Shown: positions 1 to 8,077, numbered from the stretch's first letter. The stretch: DNA of 64,000 bases from Cognatundibacterium aquatile (GCF_014699135.1 NZ_JACOFT010000002.1:310001-374000); one strand, 5' to 3'. Numbers and translations: made by a program. The notes: generated from the letters alone by a model not told the origin.

Positions 1-92
1 CGTTGCTGGTCGAAGGCCATGCCTGCAATCTGAAGGTCACTTTACCTGCTGATCTGTTGCTGGCAGCGCAGTATCTGCAAAGAAATAAGTAA
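1..92 (+). CDS. ispD: IspD C-terminal end (partial, starts before the window)
   Basis: The reading frame open from the left edge encodes 29 residues and ends in TAA at 90-92. It reads VEGHACNLKVTLPADLLLAA near its end. The VEG-x(4)-N-[LI]-KVT-x-P-x-DL pattern is the usual C-terminus of 2-C-methyl-D-erythritol 4-phosphate cytidylyltransferase, the third step of the MEP isoprenoid pathway. ispF, which acts two steps later, follows 33 bp downstream, and the ispD-ispF pair is common in proteobacteria. Only the tail is visible, so the assignment rests on this motif and the neighbour. Confidence 0.8.
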   Translation, partial: LLVEGHACNLKVTLPADLLLAAQYLQRNK

Positions 93-125
93 AACAGTTG
101 AGAATCACTAAATTGAGGTTGTTTG

Positions 126-629
126 ATGAAAAATAAGATACTTCCTTTCCGCATAGGGCAAGGTTATGACTGTCATGCACTCGTGTCTGAACGTCGGTTG
201 ATTATCGGTGGTGTGGATATTCCGCACACGAAGGGGCTGCTTGGACATTCGGATGCCGATGTGTTGCTGCACGCGATTACCGATGCGATTTTCGGTTCCG
301 TGGCGCTGGGTGATATCGGGCGACATTTTCCCGATACCGATCTGCGCTTTAAAGGTGCCGATTCGCGTGTGTTATTGCGTGAGGCCGTGCTGCGGTTGCA
401 TGCGACAAGCTATGTGATCGGTAATCTGGATGCGACCATCATTGCACAGACACCGAAGATGGCGCCGCATATCGCAGCAATGGTAAAAAATATCGCCGAA
501 GACCTGCAGGTCGATGTCAATCAGGTCAATATCAAAGCCAAGACCAATGAAAAGCTGGGTTACTTAGGGCGTGAAGAGGGTATTGCTGCGGAAGCCGTGG
601 TGCTGGTGTTTCATGCCGATAGTCAGTAA
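126..629 (+). CDS. ispF: 2-C-methyl-D-erythritol 2,4-cyclodiphosphate synthase
   Basis: IspF converts CDP-methylerythritol 2-phosphate to the cyclic diphosphate and releases CMP, in the cytoplasmic MEP pathway. At 167 aa it has normal length. The metal ligands are visible as D15 and H17 in GYDCH and H49 in the [10 protein letters not shown] segment; [11 protein letters not shown] and the C-terminal [16 protein letters not shown] block are family hallmarks. A TTG codon directly precedes the ATG (123-125), so an annotation could begin 3 bp earlier; the ATG with the weak GAGG upstream (115-118) is preferred. It probably forms an operon with ispD. Confidence 0.96.
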   Translation: MKNKILPFRIGQGYDCHALVSERRLIIGGVDIPHTKGLLGHSDADVLLHAITDAIFGSVALGDIGRHFPDTDLRFKGADSRVLLREAVLRLHATSYVIGNLDATIIAQTPKMAPHIAAMVKNIAEDLQVDVNQVNIKAKTNEKLGYLGREEGIAAEAVVLVFHADSQ

Positions 630-678
630 GCTGTTCGGCTAAAGCTGAAATAGTTGGAATAAAAAAGGAAAACAAAAA

Positions 679-951
679 ATGAAACATGAAAATCTGAAAC
701 AGCTGCTGGCTGAAGCACATCAACAACTGGCGGGAACAGAAAAAGTCGACGATGAGTTAAAAGCTTTACTGGAAAATTTAAATCAGGACATTCATCAGGT
801 GCTGACTTCCGATCAGACGCATGATGTATCTGTGTTTGATACGCTGAGCGAACGCTCTCTTGCCTTGTCGGCAAAATTCGCTGCCGAACATCCTAAGCTG
901 GAACCCGTGTTGCGTGAATTAGGTTCTATGCTGGCGAAGATCGGCGTTTGA
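679..951 (+). CDS. DUF4404 family small protein
   Basis: This 90-residue soluble, mostly helical protein begins MKHENLKQLLAEAHQQL and ends EPVLRELGSMLAKIGV. The pattern of two amphipathic helices separated by an acidic linker matches what I recall of DUF4404, a family of small proteobacterial proteins without known function. There is no signal peptide, membrane segment or catalytic motif. An AAGGA sequence lies just upstream of the ATG. The gene is followed by a strong hairpin terminator at 981-1019, so it ends the ispD-ispF transcription unit. The family name is from memory and not checked. Confidence 0.7.
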   Translation: MKHENLKQLLAEAHQQLAGTEKVDDELKALLENLNQDIHQVLTSDQTHDVSVFDTLSERSLALSAKFAAEHPKLEPVLRELGSMLAKIGV

Positions 952-980
952 ATTTGCTGTCTGAACAAGCGATACAAGAA

Positions 981-1019
981 AAAGCCACGATTTGTCATTG
1001 ACGAAATCGTGGCTTTTTT
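981..1019. terminator. Bidirectional intrinsic terminator
   Basis: The arms AAAGCCACGATTT and AAATCGTGGCTTT enclose a 10-nt loop. The + strand continues with a T run and the complementary A run lies on the other side. It separates the DUF4404 gene (+) from the truncated rlmI gene (-), which converge here. Confidence 0.9.
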
Positions 1020-1062
1020 GCGTCTTCGTTCAACAGCAAAGGCCGAATTTCATAGGCCGGGC

Positions 1063-1638
1063 TCAATCAAACCCGTATTCTTCCGGCGGTGCTTCGCCTG
1101 CGAGGGCGCTGGAATTCCAAGGCAAACCTTCACCTTTGCGTACCAGTTCATCCGCATACTCATACACGTTCGGGCAACCAGTTTCGGCGATCAGTGTTTT
1201 GACGATGGTGACTTTCCAGGCATCCACACACGCCGCCTGAAATTGGCAGACCAGATAGCCAGGCTTGTTGCCGTAAAAATCGACCAGTAAGCCCGGCAAC
1301 TGATCGGCTTCGGCATTAATCAGGCGTTTTGTGCTGCCCGCTTTGCTTTTGATTGCACGCGATTTCGCTAACGCAGCCTGAACCCGGCGCTTGATCATGG
1401 CATGATCCACCGCTTCTTTTTCATCGAGCGTCCAGATCCGGGCGCGAATTTGCGATTTAGGGCTCCATCCTGCGCGTGCCAGAAACTGGCCGGAAGAGGA
1501 ACGAACCAGCGCCGTTGCGCCGGATTTGATTCGCTCGCCAAATTTACCGTCTATGCGTTCGATGGCAGAAAGGTAAATCCAGGGTTGCCCCTCCAGTAAT
1601 GCTTTTTCTTTGCCTTGTTTGATCGTAATGATGAGCAT
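1063..1638 (-). CDS. Truncated RlmI-type 23S rRNA methyltransferase (PUA/N-terminal part only)
   Basis: The 191-residue product starts MLIITIKQGKEKALLEGQPW and matches the N-terminal half of RlmI, the 23S rRNA m5C1962 methyltransferase (about 395 aa in E. coli). The PUA domain (residues 1-75, GQPWIY, SQIRARIW), the LPGLLVDFYGN segment and the VRKGEG...GEAPPEEYG linker are all present. The protein then stops at EEYGFD, exactly where the SAM-binding Rossmann domain should begin. No methyltransferase domain exists in any frame in the roughly 110 bp before the next gene. Translation is open to the stop without frameshift. The start is placed at the ATG aligning with RlmI, with GGA upstream; a longer frame reaches 1755 but adds an unrelated lysine-rich leader. 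It may be a degraded gene or a retained PUA-only protein. Confidence 0.75.
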   Translation of the reverse strand: MLIITIKQGKEKALLEGQPWIYLSAIERIDGKFGERIKSGATALVRSSSGQFLARAGWSPKSQIRARIWTLDEKEAVDHAMIKRRVQAALAKSRAIKSKAGSTKRLINAEADQLPGLLVDFYGNKPGYLVCQFQAACVDAWKVTIVKTLIAETGCPNVYEYADELVRKGEGLPWNSSALAGEAPPEEYGFD

Positions 1639-1978
1639 AGCGGTTCCGGATGCGGGTGAAATGAAAGGCGCGGAATATACCCTGTTTGTACTTTTCTTGC
1701 TGTTTCTTTTGCGTTTTTTATTTGTACAGCATCCGGATTGCGGCGGTTTTGCCATCGCAACGTGTTTGCATACGGTCAGTTCAGCACTATTTCAGTCAGA
1801 AAAGCCGTCTCTGCTACAATACAGCCCCTGTTCCGGGTCGGGGATGCTGATTTTGATTGCAAAAGGGCGTAGTATTTTCTTTGCCTGTCTTTAAATCAGC
1901 GCTTTCGATGCTATCTGTGCAGCACGCTCTCAGCGTCGCCCTTGTTCAAATTTCACCCACACTTACACGATATACGCC
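1639..1978. other. Divergent intergenic region (rlmI remnant / slyD)
   Basis: This 340-bp stretch separates the divergent rlmI remnant and slyD. I see no convincing gene in it. A TACAAT hexamer near 1813-1818 could be a -10 element for slyD, but no good -35 stands at the right distance. A 94-codon frame crossing it (1610-1894) is T-rich and overlaps the rlmI start, so it is unlikely to be real. Confidence 0.5.
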
Positions 1979-2458
1979 ATGCAAATTAAAGCCAACTCCG
2001 TTGTCAGCCTGAATTACACGATGTTCAATACGAACGGTGACATCATTGATCAGAACCGTGATCCTATTGTTTATCTGCACGGTGATTACGACAATATTCT
2101 GCCTGCCGTTGAAGCAGCGCTGGATGGTAAAAAGGTCGGCGACAAGGTGTCTGTGGTGCTGGCACCGGAAGATGGCTTTGGTGAAATCGAGTCCGAATTC
2201 GTGCGCGAAGAAGACATCAGCGCATTTCCTCCGGATATCGAAGTCGGCATGATGTTTGAAACCCGCGATCCGGAAACCGAAGAAACCATGCAGTTCCGTG
2301 TGACGAAGATTGATGCTGGCCTTGTGACTGTGGATGGCAATCATCCGCTGGCGGGCATGACGATACGCTTCGACACTGAAGTGTTGGATATCCGCGAAGC
2401 GACGGATGAAGAAATCGTGCACGGCCATGTTCACGGCGAACACGGTCACCACCATTAA
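1979..2458 (+). CDS. slyD: SlyD-like FKBP-type peptidyl-prolyl cis-trans isomerase
   Basis: SlyD is a cytoplasmic FKBP-type prolyl isomerase and chaperone that also binds nickel and other metals through a His-rich tail. The 159-residue protein has the split FKBP domain (residues 1-70 and about 125-145, with FGE and GNHPLAG motifs) and the inserted-flap chaperone domain between. The tail from about residue 147 carries His at nearly every second position (HGHVHGEHGHHH), fitting metal binding. It is shorter than E. coli SlyD (196 aa) because the tail is shorter. It appears to be a single-gene unit and is followed by a repeat element at 2534-2613. Confidence 0.93.
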   Translation: MQIKANSVVSLNYTMFNTNGDIIDQNRDPIVYLHGDYDNILPAVEAALDGKKVGDKVSVVLAPEDGFGEIESEFVREEDISAFPPDIEVGMMFETRDPETEETMQFRVTKIDAGLVTVDGNHPLAGMTIRFDTEVLDIREATDEEIVHGHVHGEHGHHH

Positions 2459-2533
2459 TCCTGGCGACTGATCTGTTTCGGTGGCTGTCAGTATCGATGC
2501 GGTGCTGACACAGTCTGTCGGCGCAATCTGTCA

Positions 2534-2613
2534 GTTTACATATACTCCCCCGGGTATATGTAAACACCCTTGATTAATATAGGGGAAATGCTTGTTTTTG
2601 CTGCATACTCCCC
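2534..2613 (+). repeat. Intergenic palindromic repeat, copy 1 (ATACTCCCC family)
   Basis: First of five related elements in this window. It opens with an inverted repeat of perfect 12-bp arms, GTTTACATATAC and GTATATGTAAAC, around a TCCCCCGG centre (2534-2565). It continues with a CACCCTTGATTAATA core and a GTTTTTGC segment, and closes with ATACTCCCC (2605-2613). The same order (palindrome, CCTT core, AAAAAGC-like segment, ATACTCCCC end) occurs at 8078, 28561, 33519 (inverted) and 48622. It lies between slyD and the J-domain cluster. Confidence 0.85.
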
Positions 2614-2784
2614 AAAATCATCTCATTTTTGGCACTCAGGCGATGTTTTTGCGGATTCGCAGCGCTGCTCATTCAGGTTGCGCCTGCTGCGCATGCAACG
2701 CTCATATTGCCGGAATTGTGTAGCCTGATGCCAATAGTTGCTATGGTTCTGCGAGTGTGAATGAGAAATGGAAGCGAAAAGCAG

Positions 2785-3063
2785 ATGAAAGATTATTACG
2801 TCATTCTCGGTATTGCGCCGAATGCGTCATTGTCGGATGTGAAAAAAGCCTTCCGCCAGAAAGCGGCAGAGTTTCATCCTGACCGGAACACATCGGAACT
2901 GGCGCCAGAAAAATTTCATGCGGTAAAAGAAGCCTACGACATTTTGTCTGACGATGCGGCGCGTGCTGCTTACGATGAAAATCGTCGTCGTAACTTGCTC
3001 GATTCTCCGCTGGAAACAGCGACAGACATCTGGAAGCATTATTTATCAGGAGTATTGAAGTGA
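2785..3063 (+). CDS. Minimal J-domain (DnaJ-type) co-chaperone
   Basis: The 92-residue protein consists of a J-domain (residues 2-66) and a short tail. MKDYYVILG opens helix I, the invariant HPD tripeptide is at residues 31-33, and FHAVKEAYDILSD forms helix III. It lacks the Gly/Phe region, zinc fingers and client-binding domains of DnaJ. By analogy such proteins stimulate Hsp70 ATPase for a dedicated client. An upstream in-frame ATG at 2761 exists; 2785 is chosen because J-domain proteins typically begin here and GGAAG lies 10 nt upstream. Its stop overlaps the GTG start of the next gene (GTGA), implying translational coupling. The client is probably one of the three downstream proteins, which is inference. 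Confidence 0.9.
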   Translation: MKDYYVILGIAPNASLSDVKKAFRQKAAEFHPDRNTSELAPEKFHAVKEAYDILSDDAARAAYDENRRRNLLDSPLETATDIWKHYLSGVLK

Positions 3064-3659
3064 AATTGTCCCGTTTTTTTGAGGATCTGATGGCGGTGTA
3101 TAACGCCGAAATCGAAGATTTGAAATCAGATTCCGAAGGCAAAAATGTCCTGAAGGCGCGTCTGCGTGAAAAAGGCGAGCAATTGCCTTTGTTGTTGCCA
3201 ATGATGGACTCCAATCCAGAAATGCTGGCATCGGCATTTCATCTGGGATTTATATTTTTGAATCCGCTGGCGCTGGAATCACTGACGACCCGCGAGGAAT
3301 CCAAATTACCCGCATGGAAAACCCTGTCGGCTGCCGTCAAGCTCGAACCTTGGGCGGAGCCGCTGAGCAAGATTGTGTTGCAAGAAGCGGGCGGTGAAAA
3401 ATTTCTGGTCATTGCGGCCGCGCTCGAATATCTGAATCGTGGTCAGCAAGCGCGCAAACACAGCGCCACCAATACGCTGGAAACCGACGACGAAGATAAA
3501 GAAATCAACGACGCGGATGAAGAATTGAAAGAAAACGGCGACCTCGATGGTAACTATGGTCGTCACGGGCGCGATGATGGCGATGATGGTGACGATTATG
3601 ATCTTGACGAAGCAGGCGCAGACTGGCTGGCTGAGCAAGGTTTCGACCGCAAAGACTAA
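3060..3659 (+). CDS. Unrecognised protein with acidic C-terminal tail
   Basis: I do not recognise this 199-residue protein. Residues 1-130 look like a compact, mainly helical domain (MKLSRFFEDLMAVYNAEIED, then hydrophobic helices around LLLPMMD and FHLGFIFLNPLALESL). From about residue 140 it becomes a low-complexity acidic tail rich in Asp, Glu and Gly (for example DDGDDGDDYDLDEAG), closing with DWLAEQGFDRKD. There is no signal peptide or transmembrane helix, so it is probably cytoplasmic. It starts at a GTG overlapping the stop of the J-domain gene, and the next gene follows after 9 bp, so the three are very likely one operon. Acidic tails often serve as protein or metal interaction surfaces. 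Confidence 0.75.
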   Translation: MKLSRFFEDLMAVYNAEIEDLKSDSEGKNVLKARLREKGEQLPLLLPMMDSNPEMLASAFHLGFIFLNPLALESLTTREESKLPAWKTLSAAVKLEPWAEPLSKIVLQEAGGEKFLVIAAALEYLNRGQQARKHSATNTLETDDEDKEINDADEELKENGDLDGNYGRHGRDDGDDGDDYDLDEAGADWLAEQGFDRKD

Positions 3660-3668
3660 GGATACAAG

Positions 3669-4427
3669 ATGAGCTTACCTGCATTAATTGAAGCGCAAAA
3701 CCTGATCATGGCGGGCGATATCGCCGGCGCGGAATTCGCACTGGCTAATATTGCTGAAACCGAAGGCGACAAAGCGCTGGTCGCTGCGTTGGATGATTTT
3801 CCGGCGAAAGATTTGCTGGCGATTATCCGTGAATACGATGCGTCTAAAGAGTCGCTGGTGAATCTGCTGGTGACGCCTGAGCAGTTCGCGCAGGCGGTCG
3901 TGCTGGAACGCCGTTATGGCGATCAGACGCATGAACAATTGCGCGGCATGATCAACTCCGTCATCTTCCGCGAAGGTGCTGATCCGGCAGAATTTTTGTA
4001 CGAAATCGCCGAAGTCGAAGGTGGCTACGATGCGCTGGTTGATTACCTGCTGGATCGTGCACCGATGGTCGAGCATTTTTATAAATATGCGACTTTCGAT
4101 TTATACGAATATGGCGACGGTGCGAAAACCCAGGCGCAGGAAGATGATCTGATGAATCTGGATCGCGATACCGAAAGTCTGGCGTCGCCGCTCGACATGG
4201 CGAATCTGGAAGATCACGACTGGATGCAGGTTACCTATCTGTTGCGTTACGAATTGCCGGAAATTTTCCGTGAAGTGCTGATGAAGCTGCGCGCCCGCTA
4301 TAAAGCGTATCTGGCGAGCCAGCAAAGCGATGAACTCGAAGGCGGCGAGAGCGAAGCAGAAGAAGATGAACGTCCTAAAAACAATGATGATGGCGATGAC
4401 AAGGATGACGAAGAATCCGCGCTGTAA
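3669..4427 (+). CDS. Unrecognised helical-repeat-like protein with acidic tail
   Basis: I cannot name this 252-residue protein with confidence. Residues 1-220 appear all-helical with short repeating units (IMAGDIAGAEFALANIAE, FPAKDLLAIIREYD, VTPEQFAQAVVLERRYGD), recalling HEAT- or TPR-like solenoids. The layout reminds me of proteins labelled DUF6178, but this is unverified. The last 35 residues are strongly acidic (EGGESEAEEDERPKNNDDGD), like the tail of the preceding protein. Spacing to the upstream gene is 9 bp. A terminator-like hairpin follows at 4450-4484. No signal peptide or membrane helix is seen, suggesting a cytoplasmic protein. Confidence 0.72.
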   Translation: MSLPALIEAQNLIMAGDIAGAEFALANIAETEGDKALVAALDDFPAKDLLAIIREYDASKESLVNLLVTPEQFAQAVVLERRYGDQTHEQLRGMINSVIFREGADPAEFLYEIAEVEGGYDALVDYLLDRAPMVEHFYKYATFDLYEYGDGAKTQAQEDDLMNLDRDTESLASPLDMANLEDHDWMQVTYLLRYELPEIFREVLMKLRARYKAYLASQQSDELEGGESEAEEDERPKNNDDGDDKDDEESAL

Positions 4428-4449
4428 TTTGTTGTCGGCATCCTGAATC

Positions 4450-4484
4450 AATGCAGAGCGCGGTGATCGTGTTCTGCATTTTTT
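4450..4484 (+). terminator. Probable intrinsic terminator after the J-domain operon
   Basis: AATGCAGA pairs with TCTGCATT across a 15-nt loop and is followed by a T run. It stands between the acidic-tail gene ending at 4427 and the 406-aa gene starting at 4560, so the latter may be only partly co-transcribed or may have its own promoter. Confidence 0.65.
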
Positions 4485-4559
4485 GTTAGTTTCCCTAATT
4501 CCGGTAAGTTGCTTGCGCCAATGTGCGTCAGCAGCGAGTAAAAAGCGAGTGAAGATACG

Positions 4560-5780
4560 ATGACAGCCTCTGTTTACGATATTGCCCTGATTGATAACCG
4601 GCCATTTTTTGAGTCGGCATTACGCTACGGCGTGCAAAAAGCCATCATTGCCAACAGCAAAATTGCAGCGATCGAAGCCGAAGCACCGAAAGGCATGGTG
4701 CAGATTGCGGAAGCGTTTGGCAGTAAATATCTGCGCCCAGAAATTGAACTGGCACGCAAGCGCATCGTCAACCTGGCGAGCCTGTATCTGATCGAAACAT
4801 CCAAAGGTGACCTGGAGCTGGCCGCCAGGCTGATTCGTGATAATACTTTTCTGAGCCTGTCACGCGGCGGTTCCGGCTTGTTGAAAGCCTTGTTTGCAAT
4901 GCCGGAATATGCTTTGCTTGGCCGCGAAACCAAAGGCAAGGTCGAAGATTTTCTCGATGCCTGGTCGCTCAAAGAAAATCCGCAGGAATACAGAAATGCG
5001 CTCGAACACCGCCAGCTCAACGCGCTGGAAATTCAGGCTGGATACTGGTTTGGCGAATGGCTGGGGCTGACGCCATCTTATCTGCAGGATGAAGATGTGG
5101 AAGCTGTGGGCGTCGTCCGCACCGCCTTGCTGGCACACATGTTTGGCGGCCCCGACGCCACGATCGAGAATCAGATTCAGTTTGCGACCTTACTGGAATC
5201 GATACGCGCGATGACACCGGCGAAACGTAATAAAGCGCTGGCATCAGCCGATTTATCAGAAGTGCCACCTAAGTTTTTGCCGGTGGTGCAGCGTATCATC
5301 GACGAAATCAAACAACACGATCTACCCGTGCTGCAAAACAAAACAACGCCGCTGGCACAACTGGTGTTTGCGCTGAAAGAGCGGTATTACCTTGGCGATC
5401 ATGAAATCGAAGATACCTCGGAATACGATGCGCTGGTATCGAAAGAATGGACGCGCCTGACCAAAGGCAAGACCGACGTTGATTCGCTGATGACCCTGTT
5501 TTTATGTATCTCAGCCGGTGTGCCGCCGAAAACCACGCTGACCGAAAAGGCTGCAAAAACCATCATCAAACAATTCCGCAACGAAGGCTTTAATCATGCC
5601 CTGGCGACCGCCTGGATCAAAGAATCTGCACCACATGAAAAACAGGAAGGCTTGCTGGAAGACTGGAATAATTTCGTCGAAGAAGCCAATCAATACCTGC
5701 TCGACGACTGGGACACCTACCTCACAGGCGCAATCCGTTTCCTGACGATGCACTGCCATATTCAGAAGGCGGGGAAATGA
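4560..5780 (+). CDS. Unrecognised 406-residue helical protein
   Basis: This long, well-coded frame encodes a 406-residue, apparently all-helical soluble protein that I do not recognise. No catalytic motif, signal peptide or transmembrane segment is seen. A helical pattern around residues 70-110 (VNLASLYLIETSKGDLELAA) and another near residues 150-180 (ALEIQAGYWFGEWLGL) suggest repeat-like architecture. It lies 132 bp downstream of the J-domain operon on the same strand, separated by a weak terminator, and ends before a bidirectional terminator at 5861-5897. Shared orientation and isolation from known genes suggest a functional link, but this is inference. Confidence 0.75.
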   Translation: MTASVYDIALIDNRPFFESALRYGVQKAIIANSKIAAIEAEAPKGMVQIAEAFGSKYLRPEIELARKRIVNLASLYLIETSKGDLELAARLIRDNTFLSLSRGGSGLLKALFAMPEYALLGRETKGKVEDFLDAWSLKENPQEYRNALEHRQLNALEIQAGYWFGEWLGLTPSYLQDEDVEAVGVVRTALLAHMFGGPDATIENQIQFATLLESIRAMTPAKRNKALASADLSEVPPKFLPVVQRIIDEIKQHDLPVLQNKTTPLAQLVFALKERYYLGDHEIEDTSEYDALVSKEWTRLTKGKTDVDSLMTLFLCISAGVPPKTTLTEKAAKTIIKQFRNEGFNHALATAWIKESAPHEKQEGLLEDWNNFVEEANQYLLDDWDTYLTGAIRFLTMHCHIQKAGK

Positions 5781-5860
5781 GTTACTTTGGGATGTCTGAG
5801 ACTGGGCGTGGTGCAGTGTCTGGAATGTCCGGAGGGTAAGCAGTAGGAAGTCTGAAAATA

Positions 5861-5897
5861 AAAAAAAGGGGCGACTTTGACAGTCACCCCTTTTTTT
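5861..5897. terminator. Bidirectional intrinsic terminator
   Basis: AAAAAAAGGGG, then CGACT pairing with AGTC, then CCCCTTTTTTT form a hairpin with A and T runs on both sides. It serves the 406-aa gene (+) and the YqhD-like gene (-), which converge. Confidence 0.85.
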
Positions 5898-5908
5898 GTT
5901 TTAGCTGC

Positions 5909-7069
5909 TTACAAACTCAATTCCAACACCTGACGGCTGACATCCAGCGTGACGTCGCGTTTTTCACCGATGGTGAGCATGCGGTGGGTTTCCAGTGCGG
6001 CGATGACGGGGGAGATGTCGTCTGCGCCGAGGTGGTAATCGCTGAGGCGGGTTTTGACGCCCATTTGCTCAAAGTAATCCTGCATGCGGCTGATGGCGGT
6101 GTCGATGCGGCTGTCTTCGCTGCCTTCACGCAGATCCCAGATGCGTTCAGCAAATTGCAGCAGCTTCGCGCGTTTGGCTTCTTTGCGTACGCGCAGCATG
6201 CTAGGCAACACGATGGCGAGTGTCTGTGCGTGGTCTATGCCATGCAGGGCGGTCAGTTCGTGGCCTATCATGTGGGTCGCCCAGTCTTGCGGCACGCCGG
6301 TAGAAATCAGGCCATTCAATGCCATCGTGGCGCACCACATCAGATTGGCGCGCACATCGTAATCCTGCGGATTGGCGAGGGCTTTCGGGCCTTCTTCGAT
6401 CAGGGTTTTGAGCAGTCCTTCGGCGAAGCGATCTTGTACTGGTGAATTGACCGGATAGGTCAGGTATTGTTCCATCACGTGGACGAACGCATCAACCGCG
6501 CCGTTGCCAATCTGGCGCGGCGGCAGGGTGTAGGTAGTGGTAGGGTCGAGAACCGAAAATTTAGGGAAGCAATGGCGGCTGCTGAACGCGAGTTTGGCTT
6601 TGATCGATTGACGGGTGACGACGCCGCCATCATTCATTTCTGAGCCTGTTGCTGGCAAGGTCAGGATGCTGCCGAAGGGCAGGGCTTTGGTCACGTTGCG
6701 ACCATGTTTTTCCATAATCGCCCACGGATCTCCGCCTTCAAACAGCGCTGCGGCCGCGATGAATTTAGTGCCATCAATGACCGAGCCGCCGCCGACCGCC
6801 AGCAGGAAATCAATATTGCCATGTTTGATGATGTCGACCGCTTTCATCAGCGTTTCATAGCTTGGGTTGGGTTCTATGCCGGAAAATTCTGTCACGCTGC
6901 GATTGCCGAGTGCGGCGATGACCTGATCAAACACGCCGTTTTGCTTGATGCTGCCGCCACCGTACAGCAACAATACTTTGGCATCTGCCGGTATGGCTTG
7001 ATGGATGTCGGCAATGCGGCCTTTACCGAACAGGATGTGAGTCGGATTGTAGAAATCGAAATTCAACAT
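5909..7069 (-). CDS. yqhD: NADPH-dependent aldehyde reductase, YqhD-like iron-containing alcohol dehydrogenase
   Basis: The product (386 aa) closely follows E. coli YqhD (387 aa), a zinc-dependent, NADPH-using reductase that detoxifies short-chain aldehydes such as glyoxal, butanal and acrolein. GGGSVIDGTKFIAAAA (nucleotide binding), LPATGSEMN, DAFVH (first metal ligands) and the HELTALHGIDHAQ block (remaining metal ligands) are all present. The start has a strong AAGGAGA site 8-14 nt upstream of the ATG. It is an isolated gene between two transcription units. Assignment to YqhD rather than general Fe-ADH rests on the near-identical length and motif order. Confidence 0.9.
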   Translation of the reverse strand: MLNFDFYNPTHILFGKGRIADIHQAIPADAKVLLLYGGGSIKQNGVFDQVIAALGNRSVTEFSGIEPNPSYETLMKAVDIIKHGNIDFLLAVGGGSVIDGTKFIAAAALFEGGDPWAIMEKHGRNVTKALPFGSILTLPATGSEMNDGGVVTRQSIKAKLAFSSRHCFPKFSVLDPTTTYTLPPRQIGNGAVDAFVHVMEQYLTYPVNSPVQDRFAEGLLKTLIEEGPKALANPQDYDVRANLMWCATMALNGLISTGVPQDWATHMIGHELTALHGIDHAQTLAIVLPSMLRVRKEAKRAKLLQFAERIWDLREGSEDSRIDTAISRMQDYFEQMGVKTRLSDYHLGADDISPVIAALETHRMLTIGEKRDVTLDVSRQVLELSL

Positions 7070-7132
7070 GGGCGTCTCCTTGAGAAAGTCTTATCTTAGC
7101 GTAAATTCAAAAAATAGATCGGTCGTTCGCAA

Positions 7133-7885
7133 TTAGCTGGCGAGGAACAGGAATACGGTTGGTTTTTTATGGAAATCAGGGGCTTGACCAGCGGAAAGTC
7201 GCTTCTTCCATTCTGCTGCGGTACGTGTTTGTATGGATTCTGTTGGTAATGTCAGATCAGTGGCGACGCAAATCAGGCTCTGTGCCTGACACTGGTTTGC
7301 CAGGGCTTCCAGCATGGCGGCGTTGCGATACGGCGTTTCTATCAGCAGTTGCGTTTGCTTTTCTTTGCGCGAACGGTCTTCCAGCTCTTTGATGCGTTTC
7401 GCGCGTAACGCGGCATCGGTTGGCAGGTAGCCGTGAAAGGCGAAACTCTGACCATTCAGGCCGCTACCCATCAGGGCCAGCAGCAGGGATGAGGGCCCGA
7501 CCAGCGGCCTGACCGTGATGTTGCGCTGATGCGCGAGCCGTACCAGATTAGCACCGGGGTCAGCAACGGCGGGAACGCCAGCCTCAGAAATCAGACCGAC
7601 ATCATGTCCTTGCAGCAGCGGTTGCAGCAAGCCTTCGAGCGCCTGCGCCGGGGTGTTGACGTTGAGTTCGCTGATCTGAATATCCTGCATCGCCAGTTTT
7701 AAGGGGTGATGCTGACCGAGAAATTTCAGATAGGCGCGGGTGGTCTTGGCATTCTCTGCAACGAAATAACTGAGCTGCGCGGACATGGATTGCACGGTAT
7801 CGGGAATGATTTTCGCCAGCAAGCCGTCTTGCTGCCCTTCGTTGTAGCCCAGCGTGTTAGGAATGAGGAATAGTGTGCCTGTCAT
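7133..7885 (-). CDS. RsmI-like SAM-dependent methyltransferase (tetrapyrrole methylase fold)
   Basis: This 250-residue protein belongs to the tetrapyrrole/corrin methylase superfamily and resembles RsmI, which 2'-O-methylates C1402 of 16S rRNA. Visible features are the N-terminal GTLFLIPNTLG strand, the SEAGVPAVADPGANLV motif (residues about 98-113), the VGPSSLLLALMGSGLNGQ SAM-binding loop and an ETPYRN motif. It differs from canonical RsmI in the start region (usually LYVVATPIGNL), so it is probably the divergent paralogue often encoded near maf and yceD in Burkholderiales. Its substrate is unknown. It lies downstream of maf on the same strand but 311 bp away. Confidence 0.82.
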   Translation of the reverse strand: MTGTLFLIPNTLGYNEGQQDGLLAKIIPDTVQSMSAQLSYFVAENAKTTRAYLKFLGQHHPLKLAMQDIQISELNVNTPAQALEGLLQPLLQGHDVGLISEAGVPAVADPGANLVRLAHQRNITVRPLVGPSSLLLALMGSGLNGQSFAFHGYLPTDAALRAKRIKELEDRSRKEKQTQLLIETPYRNAAMLEALANQCQAQSLICVATDLTLPTESIQTRTAAEWKKRLSAGQAPDFHKKPTVFLFLAS

Positions 7886-8077
7886 GGGGAAATCTTTTTT
7901 AATATGAAGCTGAAATAAAGCTGAAAAATAGTGCTGAAAATAAAGCTAAAAATAAGTTGATATGTTTTTTTATGCCGACACACAACTGTCGCAGCGACGA
8001 TATCATTCTTGTTTGTAGCGTTTTGCCGTCGCCGTACTTTACTGAAATATGCTTACTGACGTCATATTTGTGCTTAT

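Noticed and set aside
1610-1894. A 94-codon frame with a hydrophobic segment between the rlmI remnant and slyD
   Set aside because: It overlaps the rlmI start, the hydrophobic part comes from a T-rich non-coding stretch, and no ribosome binding site is seen.
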